Shown here in pieces: positions 16,799 through 26,325 of a DNA stretch of 64,000 bases. Within the stretch, counting starts at the first letter, position 1; each line of letters begins with the position of its first letter. Under the pieces are notes generated by a model. The model was not told the origin of the DNA. It worked only from the letters and a program-made list of their open reading frames with translations, and did no database searches. The stretch comes from Ramlibacter agri (GTDB lineage: Bacteria > Pseudomonadota > Gammaproteobacteria > Burkholderiales > Burkholderiaceae_C), in NCBI RefSeq assembly GCF_012927085.1, contig NZ_JABBFX010000002.1:1054001-1118000 (forward strand), in the 5' to 3' direction. The translations under genes were made by a program, and so were the position numbers.

Positions 16799-17953
16799 AT
16801 GTCCTCCCCGCAACTCCCGCTCCACGGCGTCACCGTCGTCGAGTTCTGCCAGGTGGCGGCCGGCCCCTTCTGCGGCATGCTGCTGGCCGACTTCGGCGCC
16901 GACGTGGTGAAGGTCGAACCGCTGGAGGGCGACAGCCTGCGCCAGTGGCCGCCGCTGTCGCAGGGCTACAGCGAGAACTTCGCCTCGCTCAACCGCGGCA
17001 AGCGCTCGGTCGCGCTCAACCTGAAGGACCCGGCGGACCTGGCGTTCGCCCGCTCGCTGGTGCTGCAGGCGGACGTGCTGGTGGAAAACAACCGGCCCGG
17101 CGTCATGGAGCGTCTCGGCCTGGGCTGGTCCTGGTTCCGCGAGCACCACCCGAAGCTCGTGTACTGCTCCATTTCGGCCTACGGCCAGAGCGGGCCGCGC
17201 AGCGGCGAGGGCGGCTTCGACGTCACCGTGCAGGCCGCCGCCGGCGTGATGAGCGTGACCGGCGAAGCGGACGGCGCGCCGGTCAAGTGCGGCGTGCCGG
17301 TGTCCGATTTCACCGCCGGCCTCTACGCCGCCTACTCGATCGCCGCCAAGCTGGCGCAGGTGCGCGCCGGCGGCCGCGGCGGCCAGGTGGACGTGCCGAT
17401 GTTCTCCACCACGCTCGCCATCGCGGCGCTGCAGACGAGCGAATACTTCGGTACCGGCCACAACCCCCGCAAGCTCGGCTCCGCGCATCCGCGCAACGCG
17501 CCCTACGAGGCCTTCCGCGCCGCCGACGGGCACTTCGTCATCGCCGCGGGCAACAACAAGCTCTGGCTGTCGGTGTGCGAAGTGGTCGGCCTGCCCGAGC
17601 TCGCGCAGGACCAGCGCTTCCCGACGCCCAGCGCGCGGGCGCAGCACCAGGCCGAACTGAAGGCGATCCTCGAGCCGCGCTTCATGCAGCAGCCGGTGCA
17701 GCACTGGCTGGCGCGCTTCGCCGAGGCCGGCGTTCCGCACGCGCCCATCAACGGCTACGGCGAGGCGCTGCAGGACCCGCAGGCGCGCCACCTGGAGCTG
17801 GTGCAGCAGATCACCCTGCCGGGCGGCGTGACGACGCGCACGGTCGCCTGCCCCGTGCGGCTGGACGGCGCGCCCGTGCCCCTGCGCGACTCGCTGCCGG
17901 CACTGGGCGAACACACCGAGGCGCTGCGCAACAAGATGATGGAAACGACATGA
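16799..17953 (+). CDS. family III CoA-transferase (CaiB/BaiF), second copy
   Basis: A 384-residue CoA-transferase starting at ATG 16799. It carries GADVVKVE (33-40), the RGKRSV-LNLK segment, SISAYGQSGP and the likely catalytic D170 in VPVSDFTAG. It probably activates the acid acted on by the following crotonase. It is first in a tightly packed four-gene operon in which each stop overlaps the next ATG. Family III members activate 3-sulfinopropionate in the thiodipropionate pathway of Variovorax, an analogous setting since a thiol dioxygenase lies two genes on. The substrate here is not proven. Confidence 0.88.
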   Translation: MSSPQLPLHGVTVVEFCQVAAGPFCGMLLADFGADVVKVEPLEGDSLRQWPPLSQGYSENFASLNRGKRSVALNLKDPADLAFARSLVLQADVLVENNRPGVMERLGLGWSWFREHHPKLVYCSISAYGQSGPRSGEGGFDVTVQAAAGVMSVTGEADGAPVKCGVPVSDFTAGLYAAYSIAAKLAQVRAGGRGGQVDVPMFSTTLAIAALQTSEYFGTGHNPRKLGSAHPRNAPYEAFRAADGHFVIAAGNNKLWLSVCEVVGLPELAQDQRFPTPSARAQHQAELKAILEPRFMQQPVQHWLARFAEAGVPHAPINGYGEALQDPQARHLELVQQITLPGGVTTRTVACPVRLDGAPVPLRDSLPALGEHTEALRNKMMETT

Positions 17954-18669
17954 CGCAGGGCGAAGGCATCGCGCGCATCCGTCTGGACCGGCCCGAGAAG
18001 GGCAACGCGCTCTCCACCCGGCTGGTCGCCGCGCTGGCGGCACACGTGGCGGACGCGGTGGCCGACCCGCGCGTGCACACCATCGTGTTCAGCGGCGAGG
18101 GTCGCCACTTTTGCACCGGCTTCGACCTGTCGGACCTCGAGACCGCCAGCGACGCCGACCTGCTGCAGCGCTTCGTCCAGATCGAACTGCTGCTCGACGC
18201 CGTCTGGCGCGCCCCCGTGCGCACCGTGGCGCTGGCGCAGGGCCGCACCTGGGGCGCGGGCGCGGACCTGTTCGCCGCTTGCGACGTGCGCCTCGCCGCG
18301 CCCGACGCCACCTTCCGTTTCCCGGGCGCGGGCTTCGGCCTTGTACTGGGCACGCGCCGGCTGGCCGTGCGCGTGGGCCGCGACGAAGCGCGCCGCCTCA
18401 CCTGCGACGGCGGTTCGCTGGACCAGGCGCAGGCCCTGCGCACCGGGCTGGCGAGCGCCGGCGCGGAAGCCGGCGCCGACAGCCTCGCGCCCTGGCTCGC
18501 CGCGCCTGCGGTGGACCGCGCAACGGTCGCGGCCTTGCGCGCGGCGACGGCCGACGCCGGCTCGGACGCCGACCTCGCCGCGCTGGTACGCTCGGCGGCG
18601 CGCCCCGGCTTGAAAGAGCGCATCGTGGCCCACCGGGCCCGCACCCTGGCCGCCAAGGCAGCCTCATGA
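17950..18669 (+). CDS. enoyl-CoA hydratase/isomerase-family (crotonase) protein with altered active site
   Basis: A 239-residue crotonase whose ATG overlaps the preceding stop by four bases. Both oxyanion-hole segments are recognisable: GEGRHFCTGFDLSD at about residues 51-64 and GRTWGAGADLFAACD at about 97-111. In true hydratases the next block carries a catalytic Glu in a PE-x-x-LG context; here it reads FPGAGFGLVLGTRRLA, so that Glu is absent. The protein is also shorter than the roughly 260 residues usual for the family. It probably catalyses another crotonase reaction, such as thioester hydrolysis, C-S elimination or isomerisation. A CoA-ester substrate is likely from the neighbouring CoA-transferase. 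Confidence 0.8.
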   Translation: MTQGEGIARIRLDRPEKGNALSTRLVAALAAHVADAVADPRVHTIVFSGEGRHFCTGFDLSDLETASDADLLQRFVQIELLLDAVWRAPVRTVALAQGRTWGAGADLFAACDVRLAAPDATFRFPGAGFGLVLGTRRLAVRVGRDEARRLTCDGGSLDQAQALRTGLASAGAEAGADSLAPWLAAPAVDRATVAALRAATADAGSDADLAALVRSAARPGLKERIVAHRARTLAAKAAS

Positions 18670-19256
18670 GGACGCAAGCAGTGAACGACCTCGCACCCCT
18701 GCGCGCATTCATCCGCGACATCGAGCGCATCGTCGCCAAGGGCGGCGAGAAGGTGCCCGAACAGGCGGCCGAGCGCATGCGCCAGCTCGTCGCCACCGAC
18801 GGCTGGCTGCCCGACTCGATGGCCGAGCCGCACGAGAAGTTCTACCAGCAGCACCTGCTCTACGCCGATCCGCAGGACCGCTTTTCGCTGGTGAGCTTCG
18901 TCTGGGGCCCGGGGCAGAAGACTCCGATCCACGACCACACGGTCTGGGGTGTCATCGGCATGCTGCGCGGCGCCGAATTCGGCCAGCGCTACGAGCTGGG
19001 CGCCGGCGCGCCGCGCAAGCTGGGCACGGAAGGCCGCCTCGAACCCGGCCAGGTGGAGATCGTGTCGCCGACCCACGGCGACGTGCACCTGGTGCGCAAT
19101 GCCTTCGACGACCGCGTCAGCATCAGCATCCACCTGTACGGCGGCAACATCGGCCGCACCAGCCGCCACGTCTTCGACGCCGAGACCGGCCAGTCCAAGG
19201 CCTTCGTCTCCGGCTATTCGCGCACCCTCGACCCTTTCGACCCGAAGAGACCATGA
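18666..19256 (+). CDS. thiol dioxygenase, 3-mercaptopropionate/cysteine dioxygenase-like cupin
   Basis: A 196-residue cupin of the type I cysteine dioxygenase family. The three iron histidines appear as H89 and H91 (TPIHDHTVWG) and H141 (GDVHLVRN). The catalytic Ser-His-Tyr set appears as S154, H156 and Y158 (ISIHLYGG). This spacing is close to that described for bacterial 3-mercaptopropionate dioxygenase. The protein has no cysteine, so the Cys-Tyr cofactor of animal cysteine dioxygenase cannot form. The enzyme should oxidise a thiol to its sulfinate with O2. It overlaps both flanking genes by four bases, placing thiol oxidation inside a CoA-linked pathway. Confidence 0.85.
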   Translation: MRTQAVNDLAPLRAFIRDIERIVAKGGEKVPEQAAERMRQLVATDGWLPDSMAEPHEKFYQQHLLYADPQDRFSLVSFVWGPGQKTPIHDHTVWGVIGMLRGAEFGQRYELGAGAPRKLGTEGRLEPGQVEIVSPTHGDVHLVRNAFDDRVSISIHLYGGNIGRTSRHVFDAETGQSKAFVSGYSRTLDPFDPKRP

Positions 19257-20269
19257 GCAACATCAACCCTGCCGCCGACGAGAAGCCCCTTGCCCAGTCC
19301 GAGCTGGATGCCCTGCTCGGATTCGCGTCCGACGAGGACAGCCCCGTGCCCTACATGAAGCGCACGCGCGACTGGTACCTCGCCCTGGGCTACAACAACC
19401 CCTACCGCTACGCCCACTACCTCGAGGTGCCGTTCACGCCGCTGAAGAAGCCGCTGTCGCAATCGACCGTGGCGCTGCTGACGACGGCGTCGCCCTACCA
19501 GCCGGACAAGGGCCCGCAAGGCCCCGGCGCGCCCTACAACGCCGCCGCCAAGTTCTACGTGCCCTACACCATGGACACGTCCAGGGACCACGACGTGCGC
19601 GTCTCGCACGTGGGCATCGACCGCAAGCACACCTCCATGGAGGACAGCAACAGCTGGTTCCCGCTACCGGCGCTGCGCCGCCTGGCGGCCGCCGGCCGCA
19701 TCGGCAAGCTGGCCGCGCACGCCCACGGCGTGCCGACCAACCGCAGCCAGCGCCACACGCTGGAAATCGACATCTCGATGATCCTGGAGCGCTGCAAGGC
19801 CGATGGCGTCGACGTCGCCGTGCTCGTGCCGAACTGCCCGATCTGCCACCAGACCATGTGCCTGACGGCGCGCGCACTGGAGGCCGCCGGCATTCCCACG
19901 GTCATCATGGGCTGCGCCAAGGACATCGTGGAGCACGTGGGCGTGCCGCGCTTCCTGTTCTCCGATTTCCCCCTGGGCAATGCCGCCGGCAGGCCGAAGG
20001 ACCCCGAGTCGCAGGCCGCCACGCTGGAGCTCGCCCTGCGCGTGCTGGAGACGGCGCCCGCGCCGCGCACGACGGTGCAGTCGCCACAGCGCTGGAGCGC
20101 CTCGGCGGCCTGGAAGCTGGACTTCTCCAACATCGAACGCGTGTCCCCCGAAGAAATCGCCCGGCTGCGGGCCGAGTCCGATGCGGCCAAGGCCACGGGC
20201 AAGGCGATCCGGGAGGCCAACGGCGTGCTCACGGGCGACTCGAAGGAAAAGCAGCCTGCCGCGGCCTGA
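19253..20269 (+). CDS. glycine/sarcosine/betaine reductase protein B-like (GrdB-like), Cys form
   Basis: A 338-residue protein resembling GrdB of clostridial glycine reductase. It has SHVGID at about residues 118-123, a GRIGKLA stretch, and a DGVDVAVLVPNCPICHQ motif. In GrdB the equivalent position is a selenocysteine in U-x-x-C; here it is C195-P-I-C198, so no selenocysteine is needed. GrdB cleaves a C-N bond by nucleophilic attack of the Sec, so a reductive C-X cleavage or thiol-transfer role is conceivable. No GrdA- or GrdC-like partner is present. It is the last gene of the four-gene operon, and its C-terminus is Ala/Lys-rich and probably disordered. Function in aerobes is unknown. Confidence 0.7.
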   Translation: MSNINPAADEKPLAQSELDALLGFASDEDSPVPYMKRTRDWYLALGYNNPYRYAHYLEVPFTPLKKPLSQSTVALLTTASPYQPDKGPQGPGAPYNAAAKFYVPYTMDTSRDHDVRVSHVGIDRKHTSMEDSNSWFPLPALRRLAAAGRIGKLAAHAHGVPTNRSQRHTLEIDISMILERCKADGVDVAVLVPNCPICHQTMCLTARALEAAGIPTVIMGCAKDIVEHVGVPRFLFSDFPLGNAAGRPKDPESQAATLELALRVLETAPAPRTTVQSPQRWSASAAWKLDFSNIERVSPEEIARLRAESDAAKATGKAIREANGVLTGDSKEKQPAAA

Positions 20270-20337
20270 GCCGCAGGGGCGGCCAGGGTGGTTGCTATCA
20301 TCGTCCCGCCCCGCATGACGGAGGGGTGGGACGCGAC

Positions 20338-21081
20338 ATGAACAACACACTGGTCAAGGGACTCCAACTGCTCGAACACCTGGCGCGCAGCGACAGCGCG
20401 CTGGGCGTGACCGAGATCGCCACCCGGCTGGAGCTGGGCAAGAGCAACGTGCACCGGCTGTTGCAGGCGCTCGTGGAGCTCGGGTACGTGCAGAAGAACG
20501 AGGCGCGCGGCACCTACCAGGCGACGCTGAAGCTGTGGGAGCTGGGCACGGCGCTGGAAGCGCGGCTGACCATCAAGGGCGCGGCGCGCGAAGCGATGGA
20601 GCAGTTGCTGAAGGACACGCGCGAGACGGTGCACCTGTCCGTGCTCGATGGCGACGAGGTCGTCTACATCCACAAGCTGGACAGCCCCGAGCCCGTGCGC
20701 GCCTACTCGGAAATCGGCGGCCGCGCGCCCGCCTATTGCGTGGCCACCGGCAAGGCCATCCTGGCCTGGCAGGACGAGGGCTACCTGCAGGGGCTGTCGC
20801 GCCGCCTGACGCGCCACACCGAGAAGACCATCACCAAGCCGGCCGAATTCCTGCACGAACTCGAGCGCATCCGCACCACCGGCTATGCGGTGAACCGCGG
20901 CGAATGGCGCGAGACGGTGTGGGGCGTCGCCTCGCCCATCCTCAACACCGAGGGCAACGTGCTGGCCGCCATCGGCATCTCGGGCCCGTCGGCGCGCATC
21001 AAGCCGACGCTGATCAAGCGGCTCGCCGCCGACGTGATGGCGGCGGCCGACACCGTCTCGGGCAAGCTCGCGCGCGGCTAG
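20338..21081 (+). CDS. IclR-family transcriptional regulator
   Basis: A 247-residue regulator. The N-terminal winged helix-turn-helix (about residues 1-65) contains LGVTEIATRLELGKSNVHRL. The C-terminal IclR effector domain (about 80-245) includes AYCVATGKAILAW and VNRGEW-ETVWGVASPI, a typical ligand-pocket region. The ATG at 20338 follows a purine-rich ribosome site (GGAGGGG). It stands between the thiol-dioxygenase operon and the ABC transporter genes. Because E. coli IclR boxes consist of GGAA and TTCC half-sites, this is the best local candidate for binding the shared operator. Its own upstream region lacks that operator, so it is not obviously autoregulated. Confidence 0.9.
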   Translation: MNNTLVKGLQLLEHLARSDSALGVTEIATRLELGKSNVHRLLQALVELGYVQKNEARGTYQATLKLWELGTALEARLTIKGAAREAMEQLLKDTRETVHLSVLDGDEVVYIHKLDSPEPVRAYSEIGGRAPAYCVATGKAILAWQDEGYLQGLSRRLTRHTEKTITKPAEFLHELERIRTTGYAVNRGEWRETVWGVASPILNTEGNVLAAIGISGPSARIKPTLIKRLAADVMAAADTVSGKLARG

Positions 21082-21089
21082 GAACCTCC

Positions 21090-21960
21090 CTAGCGCTGCA
21101 TCCCCCACTTGCGCACCGTCGCGTTTTCGACGGTGCGGAACACCAGGCTTTCGACCAGCAGGCCGATGATGATCACCGCCAGCAGGCCGGCGAACACGTT
21201 GGCGGTCTCCATCTGGTTGCGGTTCTCGAAGATGTACCAGCCCAGCCCGCCGCCGCCGCCATTGCTGCCGAACACCAGTTCGGCGGCGATCAGCGTGCGC
21301 CAGGCGAAGGCCCAGCCGATCTTCATGCCGGTGAGGATGGAGGGGAAGGCCGCCGGCACCAGGATCAGCACGATGAAGCGCACGCCGCGCAGCCCATAGT
21401 TCTGGCCGGCCATGCGCAGGGTATCGCTCACCGACAGGAAGCCCGAGTGCGTGTTCAGCGCCACTGGCCAGATCACCGAGTGCAGCAGCACGACCAGCGT
21501 GCTGGGCGTGCCGAGCCCGAACCACAGCAGCGCCAGCGGCAGCAGCGCGATGGCGGGCAGCGGGTTGAGCATCGCCGTGGCGGTGGACAGGAAGTCGGTG
21601 CCGATGCGCGTGGTGACAGCGAAGGTGGTCAGCAGCGCCGCCACGGCCAGGCCGATGCCGTAGCCCATGGCCAGCACGCCCAGCGAGTTGGCGATGCGCT
21701 GGGGCAGCTCGCCGCTGGCCATGCCGCGCCAGAAGGCGACGCAGGTGTCCGTGAAGGTGGGAAACAGCAGCGGGTTCTGCACCACCCGGCTGTAGCTTTC
21801 CCAGGCGATGGCCAGCACGGCCAGCACCACGAGGCGGCGCGCCAGCGCATTGCCCCAGAACTTCTCCCAGGGCGAGAGCTCGCGCTGGACTTCGCCCGCG
21901 GCGGCCGGCGGCGCCTCGGGCAGGACGTATTCGGGGCGGCGCGCGGCCGCCGGCTGGATG

Positions 21961-21968
<8 letters not shown>
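21090..21968 (-). CDS. ABC transporter permease, sulfonate/nitrate/taurine type
   Basis: A 292-residue inner-membrane permease of the SsuC/TauC/NrtB group. Roughly six hydrophobic segments are visible. The cytoplasmic EAA-like loop appears as LRMAGQNYGLRGVRFIVL-(about 10 residues)-PSILTGMKIGWAFAW, where it contacts the ATPase. A long cytoplasmic N-terminus of about 60 residues precedes the first helix. Its start overlaps the ATPase gene by eight bases. It is convergent with the IclR gene. Confidence 0.88.
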
Positions 21969-22766
<798 letters not shown>

Positions 22767-22770
<4 letters not shown>

Positions 22771-23768
22771 TCCTTCACGTAGTCCTGCAGTTCGGGGAAG
22801 AACACGTCCTGCCAGCGCGCCGGCTTGGCCTGCAGCCGCTTGGTGGCGTACATGAAGTCCGAGATCTTGGTCAGGTTCAGCGGCTCCATCTTGAAGCTCA
22901 CCACCTGCGGGTCCTTCAGCTGCCGCACGATCTCCTCGATGCTCTCCTTGTCGTTGCTGGTGCGCTTGTAGATCTCGGCGGCCTCGGCCGGCCTGGTGTT
23001 GATCAGCTCGATCGCGTCGTTGTAGGCCTGCACGAAGGCCTTGAAGGTCTTCGGGTTGGCGTCGTGGAACTTCACCGGCGCGAACACGATGGACGAGCCG
23101 TGCGGGCCGCCGAACACGTCGTAGCTGTCCAGGACCTTGTGCGCGCCGTTCTTCAGCTCCATCGCCTGGTAGGGCGGCGCGGAGAAGTGGCTCTTGACCT
23201 CGGTCTTGCCGGAGGAAAGCATCGCCACCGCGTCCGGGTGGCCCATGGCGACCGTGTTCGCATCAAGCCTTGCGTAGCTGTCCAGGCCGAAGTCCCTGGC
23301 CGCCTGCATCTGCAGGATCAGCGCCTGGGTCGACACCTTCACGGCCGGCAGGGCGATGCGGTCCTTGGGGCCGTAGTCCTTGATCGACTTGATGCGCGGG
23401 TCCACGGACATCAGCCAGACCGGCCCGATGCCCACCTGCGTGACGCCCTTGACGGCGCCATGCGTCTTGTCCCAGAGCACGCTGAAGTTGGCATAGGCGC
23501 CGCTCGCGAAGTCCAGGCTGCCGGAGAGGATGGCATCGGTCATCTGGGCGCTGCCGGAGAAGCGGCTCCACTTGACCTGCAGGTCCTTCAGGCCCGCTTC
23601 GGCCGCGCGCTTTTCCAGCAGCTTGCGGTCACGCATCACGGTCAGCGGCAGGTAGACGAGGCCGAACTGTTCGGCGACCCGCACCTCCTGGGTTTCGGCG
23701 CGGGCGACGGAGGGCGCGACCGCCGCGGCGAGCGCCAGCGCGAGCAACGGGGAGAGCAATTTCTTCAT
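22767..23768 (-). CDS. ABC transporter substrate-binding protein, SsuA/TauA/NMT1-like
   Basis: A 333-residue periplasmic binding protein with a signal peptide of about 24 residues (LLALALAAAVAPSVARAE). The mature protein contains VAEQFGLVYLPLTVM and an ILSGSLDFASGAYANF segment typical of the sulfonate/nitrate/thiamine-precursor binding fold. It provides ligand specificity for the permease and ATPase encoded downstream. It follows the Bug receptor gene by 8 bp, so the operon carries receptors of two different transport families. Confidence 0.88.
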
Positions 23769-23776
23769 GGCATTCC

Positions 23777-24739
23777 TCAGTCGACTTGCAAGCGGTTTTC
23801 CTTGACCAGCGTGCCGTACTTGGCGAACTCGGCCTGCAGGAAGGCGTTGAACTCTTCGGGCGTCTGCTTCAGCGGCGTGGCGCCAAGCGAGTCGATCGTG
23901 TTGCGCACGTCGGGCATCTGGATGATCTGCTGGATGGCGGCATTGAGCTTCTGCGTCACCGCTTCCGGCATGCCGGCGGGGCCGATGAAGCCGAACCAGC
24001 CGACGATGGCGTAGCCGGGCATGCCCTGCTCCGCCACGGTGGGCACCTGGGGCATCTGCGGCGTGCGCTGCGGCGAGGTAACGCCGACGATGCGCAGCTT
24101 GCCGCTGTCCACCTGCGGCTTGATGCCGGTCAGCGTGAAGAAGGAGTAGGCCACCTCGCCCGTCATCACGGCCATCATCGATGGCGGCGTGCCCTTGTAG
24201 CGGACGTGGACCGAGTCGATGCCGCCGAGCTTCTTGAGCAGTTCGCCGGCCAGGAAGGCGTCGGCGCTGGAGGTGGAGTAGTTCAGCTTGCCGGGGTGCT
24301 CCTTGCCCCAGCGGATCAGCGCAGGCAGGTCCTTGGCCTCGTGCTGCGGCCAGGCCACCACGTAGAAGGGCGAGGTCGCCAGCCCGGAGATCGGCGTGAA
24401 GTCCTTCGCGGCATCATACGGCAGGTTCGGGTACAGCGCCTTGTTGACCGAGAAGCCCGAGGTCAGCAGGCCGATGGTGTAGCCGTCGGGCGCGGCCTGG
24501 GCGACGGCGCCGGTGCCGATCTGCGTGTCCGCGCCCGGCTTGTTGTCCACCACCACGGCCTGGCCCAGCAGCGGGCCGAGCTTGGCGCCGACCAGCCGGG
24601 CCAGCACGTCCACGCCGCCGCCGGGCGGGAAGGGCACGATGATCCGCAGGGGCCGTTCAGGCCAGGCGGCGTGGACTGGAGGCGGACCGAGCGCGGCGGC
24701 CAGCACGGCCGCGCAGGCAAGAAGGGTTCGGCGTTGCAT
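23777..24739 (-). CDS. Bug-family (TctC-type) periplasmic solute receptor
   Basis: A 320-residue receptor with a signal peptide ending near residue 24 (AALGPPPVHAAWP). The core motifs are IIVPFPPGGGVD, VVDNKPGADTQIG and APDGYTIG. It is first in an operon with a complete sulfonate/nitrate-type ABC transporter, an unusual pairing because Bug receptors normally serve secondary TTT carriers. Expression is from a TTGACA promoter with shared operator site 7 at the start of transcription. Confidence 0.9.
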   Translation of the reverse strand: MQRRTLLACAAVLAAALGPPPVHAAWPERPLRIIVPFPPGGGVDVLARLVGAKLGPLLGQAVVVDNKPGADTQIGTGAVAQAAPDGYTIGLLTSGFSVNKALYPNLPYDAAKDFTPISGLATSPFYVVAWPQHEAKDLPALIRWGKEHPGKLNYSTSSADAFLAGELLKKLGGIDSVHVRYKGTPPSMMAVMTGEVAYSFFTLTGIKPQVDSGKLRIVGVTSPQRTPQMPQVPTVAEQGMPGYAIVGWFGFIGPAGMPEAVTQKLNAAIQQIIQMPDVRNTIDSLGATPLKQTPEEFNAFLQAEFAKYGTLVKENRLQVD

Positions 24740-24751
24740 GGCGTCTCCTTG

Positions 24752-24789
24752 GTTCTCAAATACGGAACACAGTTTCTTCTTATTGGAAT
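24752..24789. promoter_or_regulatory. shared 38-bp operator, site 7
   Basis: The blocks read GTTCT / CAAATAC / GGAA / CACAGT / TTCT / TCTTATT / GGAAT. The left half is nearly identical to site 4. It overlaps the predicted start of the leftward Bug/ABC operon. Confidence 0.65.
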
Positions 24790-24792
24790 GCG

Positions 24793-24821
24793 ATCGTGGA
24801 GATTCGCGGCGATCGTGTCAA
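24793..24821 (-). promoter_or_regulatory. sigma-70 promoter of the Bug/ABC-transporter operon
   Basis: On the minus strand, a perfect -35 TTGACA (24821-24816) and a weaker -10 CACGAT (24798-24793) have 17-bp spacing. Confidence 0.5.
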
Positions 24822-24828
24822 CCCCGAA

Positions 24829-24857
24829 TTGAGCTTGCTCGGGATGACCCTTAGGAT
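24829..24857 (+). promoter_or_regulatory. sigma-70 promoter of the CoA-ligase gene
   Basis: -35 TTGAGC (24829-24834) and -10 TAGGAT (24852-24857) have 17-bp spacing. The predicted start is near 24864, inside operator site 8. Confidence 0.6.
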
Positions 24858-24859
24858 GC

Positions 24860-24897
24860 ATTTCGTTTTTGGGAATACATATTCCATATTTAGGAAC
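24860..24897. promoter_or_regulatory. shared 38-bp operator, site 8
   Basis: The blocks read ATTTC / GTTTTTG / GGAA / TACATA / TTCC / ATATTTA / GGAAC. Three of the four half-sites are perfect. It begins two bases after the -10 and ends 12 bases before the GTG start at 24910. Confidence 0.7.
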
Positions 24898-24909
24898 GAT
24901 GGAGCAGCA

Positions 24910-26322
24910 GTGAACACCGAACCCTTCCACACCGGCCCGGCGGTCGCCGACGCCATGGCCCGCCGCGACGCCGCCGCCTACATGGCCGCGCTGGACGAGC
25001 ACCGCATGCGCAAGCTGGGCCCGCAGCTCGCCTGGTGCTTCGCCAACGAGTACTACGGCGCGAAGATGCGCGCAGCCGGCATCTCCGACCCGCGGGAGAT
25101 CCGCAGCCTCGGCCAGTTCCGGGCCCTGCCCGCCTTCATGAACAAGGCGTGGCATCGCGAATCGCAGGCCGAATCGCTCGCCCGCTACGGCCATCCCTTC
25201 GGCATGCACCTGTGCGCGAAGCTGGAGGACGTGCTGCACGTTGCCGGCACCTCCGGCACGACGGGGCTGCCCACCTTCTACCTGTTCACGAAGAAGGACC
25301 TGGAGCTCAGCTTCCTGACCCTGACCCGCATGTTCAAGTTCTGCGGGCTCAAGCGGGGTGACACCGTGCTGCACCTCTACGGCCTGAGCATGTGGGTGGC
25401 CGGCACGACGATGATCCAGGCGGCGGAGTCCATGGGCGCGCGGCCCATCCCGCTGGGCGCCGAGGCCGGCGTCACCAAGGCCTTGCAGTACATCGAGATG
25501 TGCCGCCCGAGCGCGCTGTTCTGCACGCCGTCCATGCTGTCGCACCTCGTGGACCGCGCGCCGCAGCAGCTGGGCAAGCCGCTGTCCGCCTTCGGCATCC
25601 AGCGCGTGATGTGCGGTGGCGAGCCGGGCCTGGCGATTCCCGAAATGCGCAAGCGGCTGCAGGAAGGCTCCGGCGCAAAGCTGTACGACATGAGCGGCGG
25701 CGCCTGGACCAACGCGGCCTGCGACTGCGGCGGCCCCGAGCACATGGGCCAGCACGTCTGGGGCGAGGACTACTGCTTCCGCTACGACCTGGTGGACCCC
25801 GAAACCCGCAAGCCGCTGCCGCTGGTGGACGGCGCCGTCGGCGAGGCCATCCACACCGGTCTCGAATACGAAGCCGCCCCGGCCCTGCGCTATGCCAGCG
25901 GCGACGTGCTGCGCCTGGCCGTGGGCGAATGCCCGCACTGCGGGCATTTCGGCGCGCGCTTCAGCTTCGTCGGCCGCGCCGACGACCTGATGAACATCGG
26001 CGGCGTGAAGGTCTACCCCACCGCGGTGAAGGAAGTGGTGGAGAGCCTCGCGCCGGCCATCAGCGGCCAGATGCAGATCCTGCTGGACGCGCCGCCGCCG
26101 CGGGTGGTGCCGCCGCTGAAGATCGCGGTGGAGGCGGCGGCGAACGTGGTCGAAGGGGACTGGGCCGGCCTGCAGGAAAAGATCGAGCAGCGCCTGCACG
26201 CGGCGCTGAAGATCCGCGCCAAGGTCACCCTGGTGGCGGCCGGCTCACTGGCCACTTCCAACCTGAAGACCAGGCTCGTGCACGTCGTCCCCGCGGGCAA
26301 GCCGGTGCCGGCCCAGCCCTGA
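24910..26322 (+). CDS. PaaK-like AMP-forming CoA ligase
   Basis: A 470-residue adenylate-forming enzyme related to phenylacetate-CoA ligase. The phosphate-binding loop is TSGTTG at residues 114-119. Further motifs are YDMSGGAWT, a CPHCG knuckle, VGRADDLMNIGGVKVYP, and a C-terminal lysine in SNLKTRL. It should convert a carboxylic acid to its CoA thioester with ATP. The chosen start is GTG at 24910, preceded by GGAG; the in-frame ATG upstream would read through the promoter and operator. It is divergent from the Bug/ABC operon and belongs to the same proposed regulon. The acid substrate is unknown. Confidence 0.85.
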   Translation: MNTEPFHTGPAVADAMARRDAAAYMAALDEHRMRKLGPQLAWCFANEYYGAKMRAAGISDPREIRSLGQFRALPAFMNKAWHRESQAESLARYGHPFGMHLCAKLEDVLHVAGTSGTTGLPTFYLFTKKDLELSFLTLTRMFKFCGLKRGDTVLHLYGLSMWVAGTTMIQAAESMGARPIPLGAEAGVTKALQYIEMCRPSALFCTPSMLSHLVDRAPQQLGKPLSAFGIQRVMCGGEPGLAIPEMRKRLQEGSGAKLYDMSGGAWTNAACDCGGPEHMGQHVWGEDYCFRYDLVDPETRKPLPLVDGAVGEAIHTGLEYEAAPALRYASGDVLRLAVGECPHCGHFGARFSFVGRADDLMNIGGVKVYPTAVKEVVESLAPAISGQMQILLDAPPPRVVPPLKIAVEAAANVVEGDWAGLQEKIEQRLHAALKIRAKVTLVAAGSLATSNLKTRLVHVVPAGKPVPAQP

Positions 26323-26325
26323 GGT

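Noticed and set aside
19830..19870. Selenocysteine codon in the GrdB-like gene
   Set aside because: The frame has ordinary cysteine codons at the CxxC, with no in-frame TGA and no need for a SECIS element, despite selD elsewhere in the window.
20270..20337. A ninth copy of the shared operator before the IclR gene
   Set aside because: No GGAA/TTCC half-sites with the required spacing occur there.
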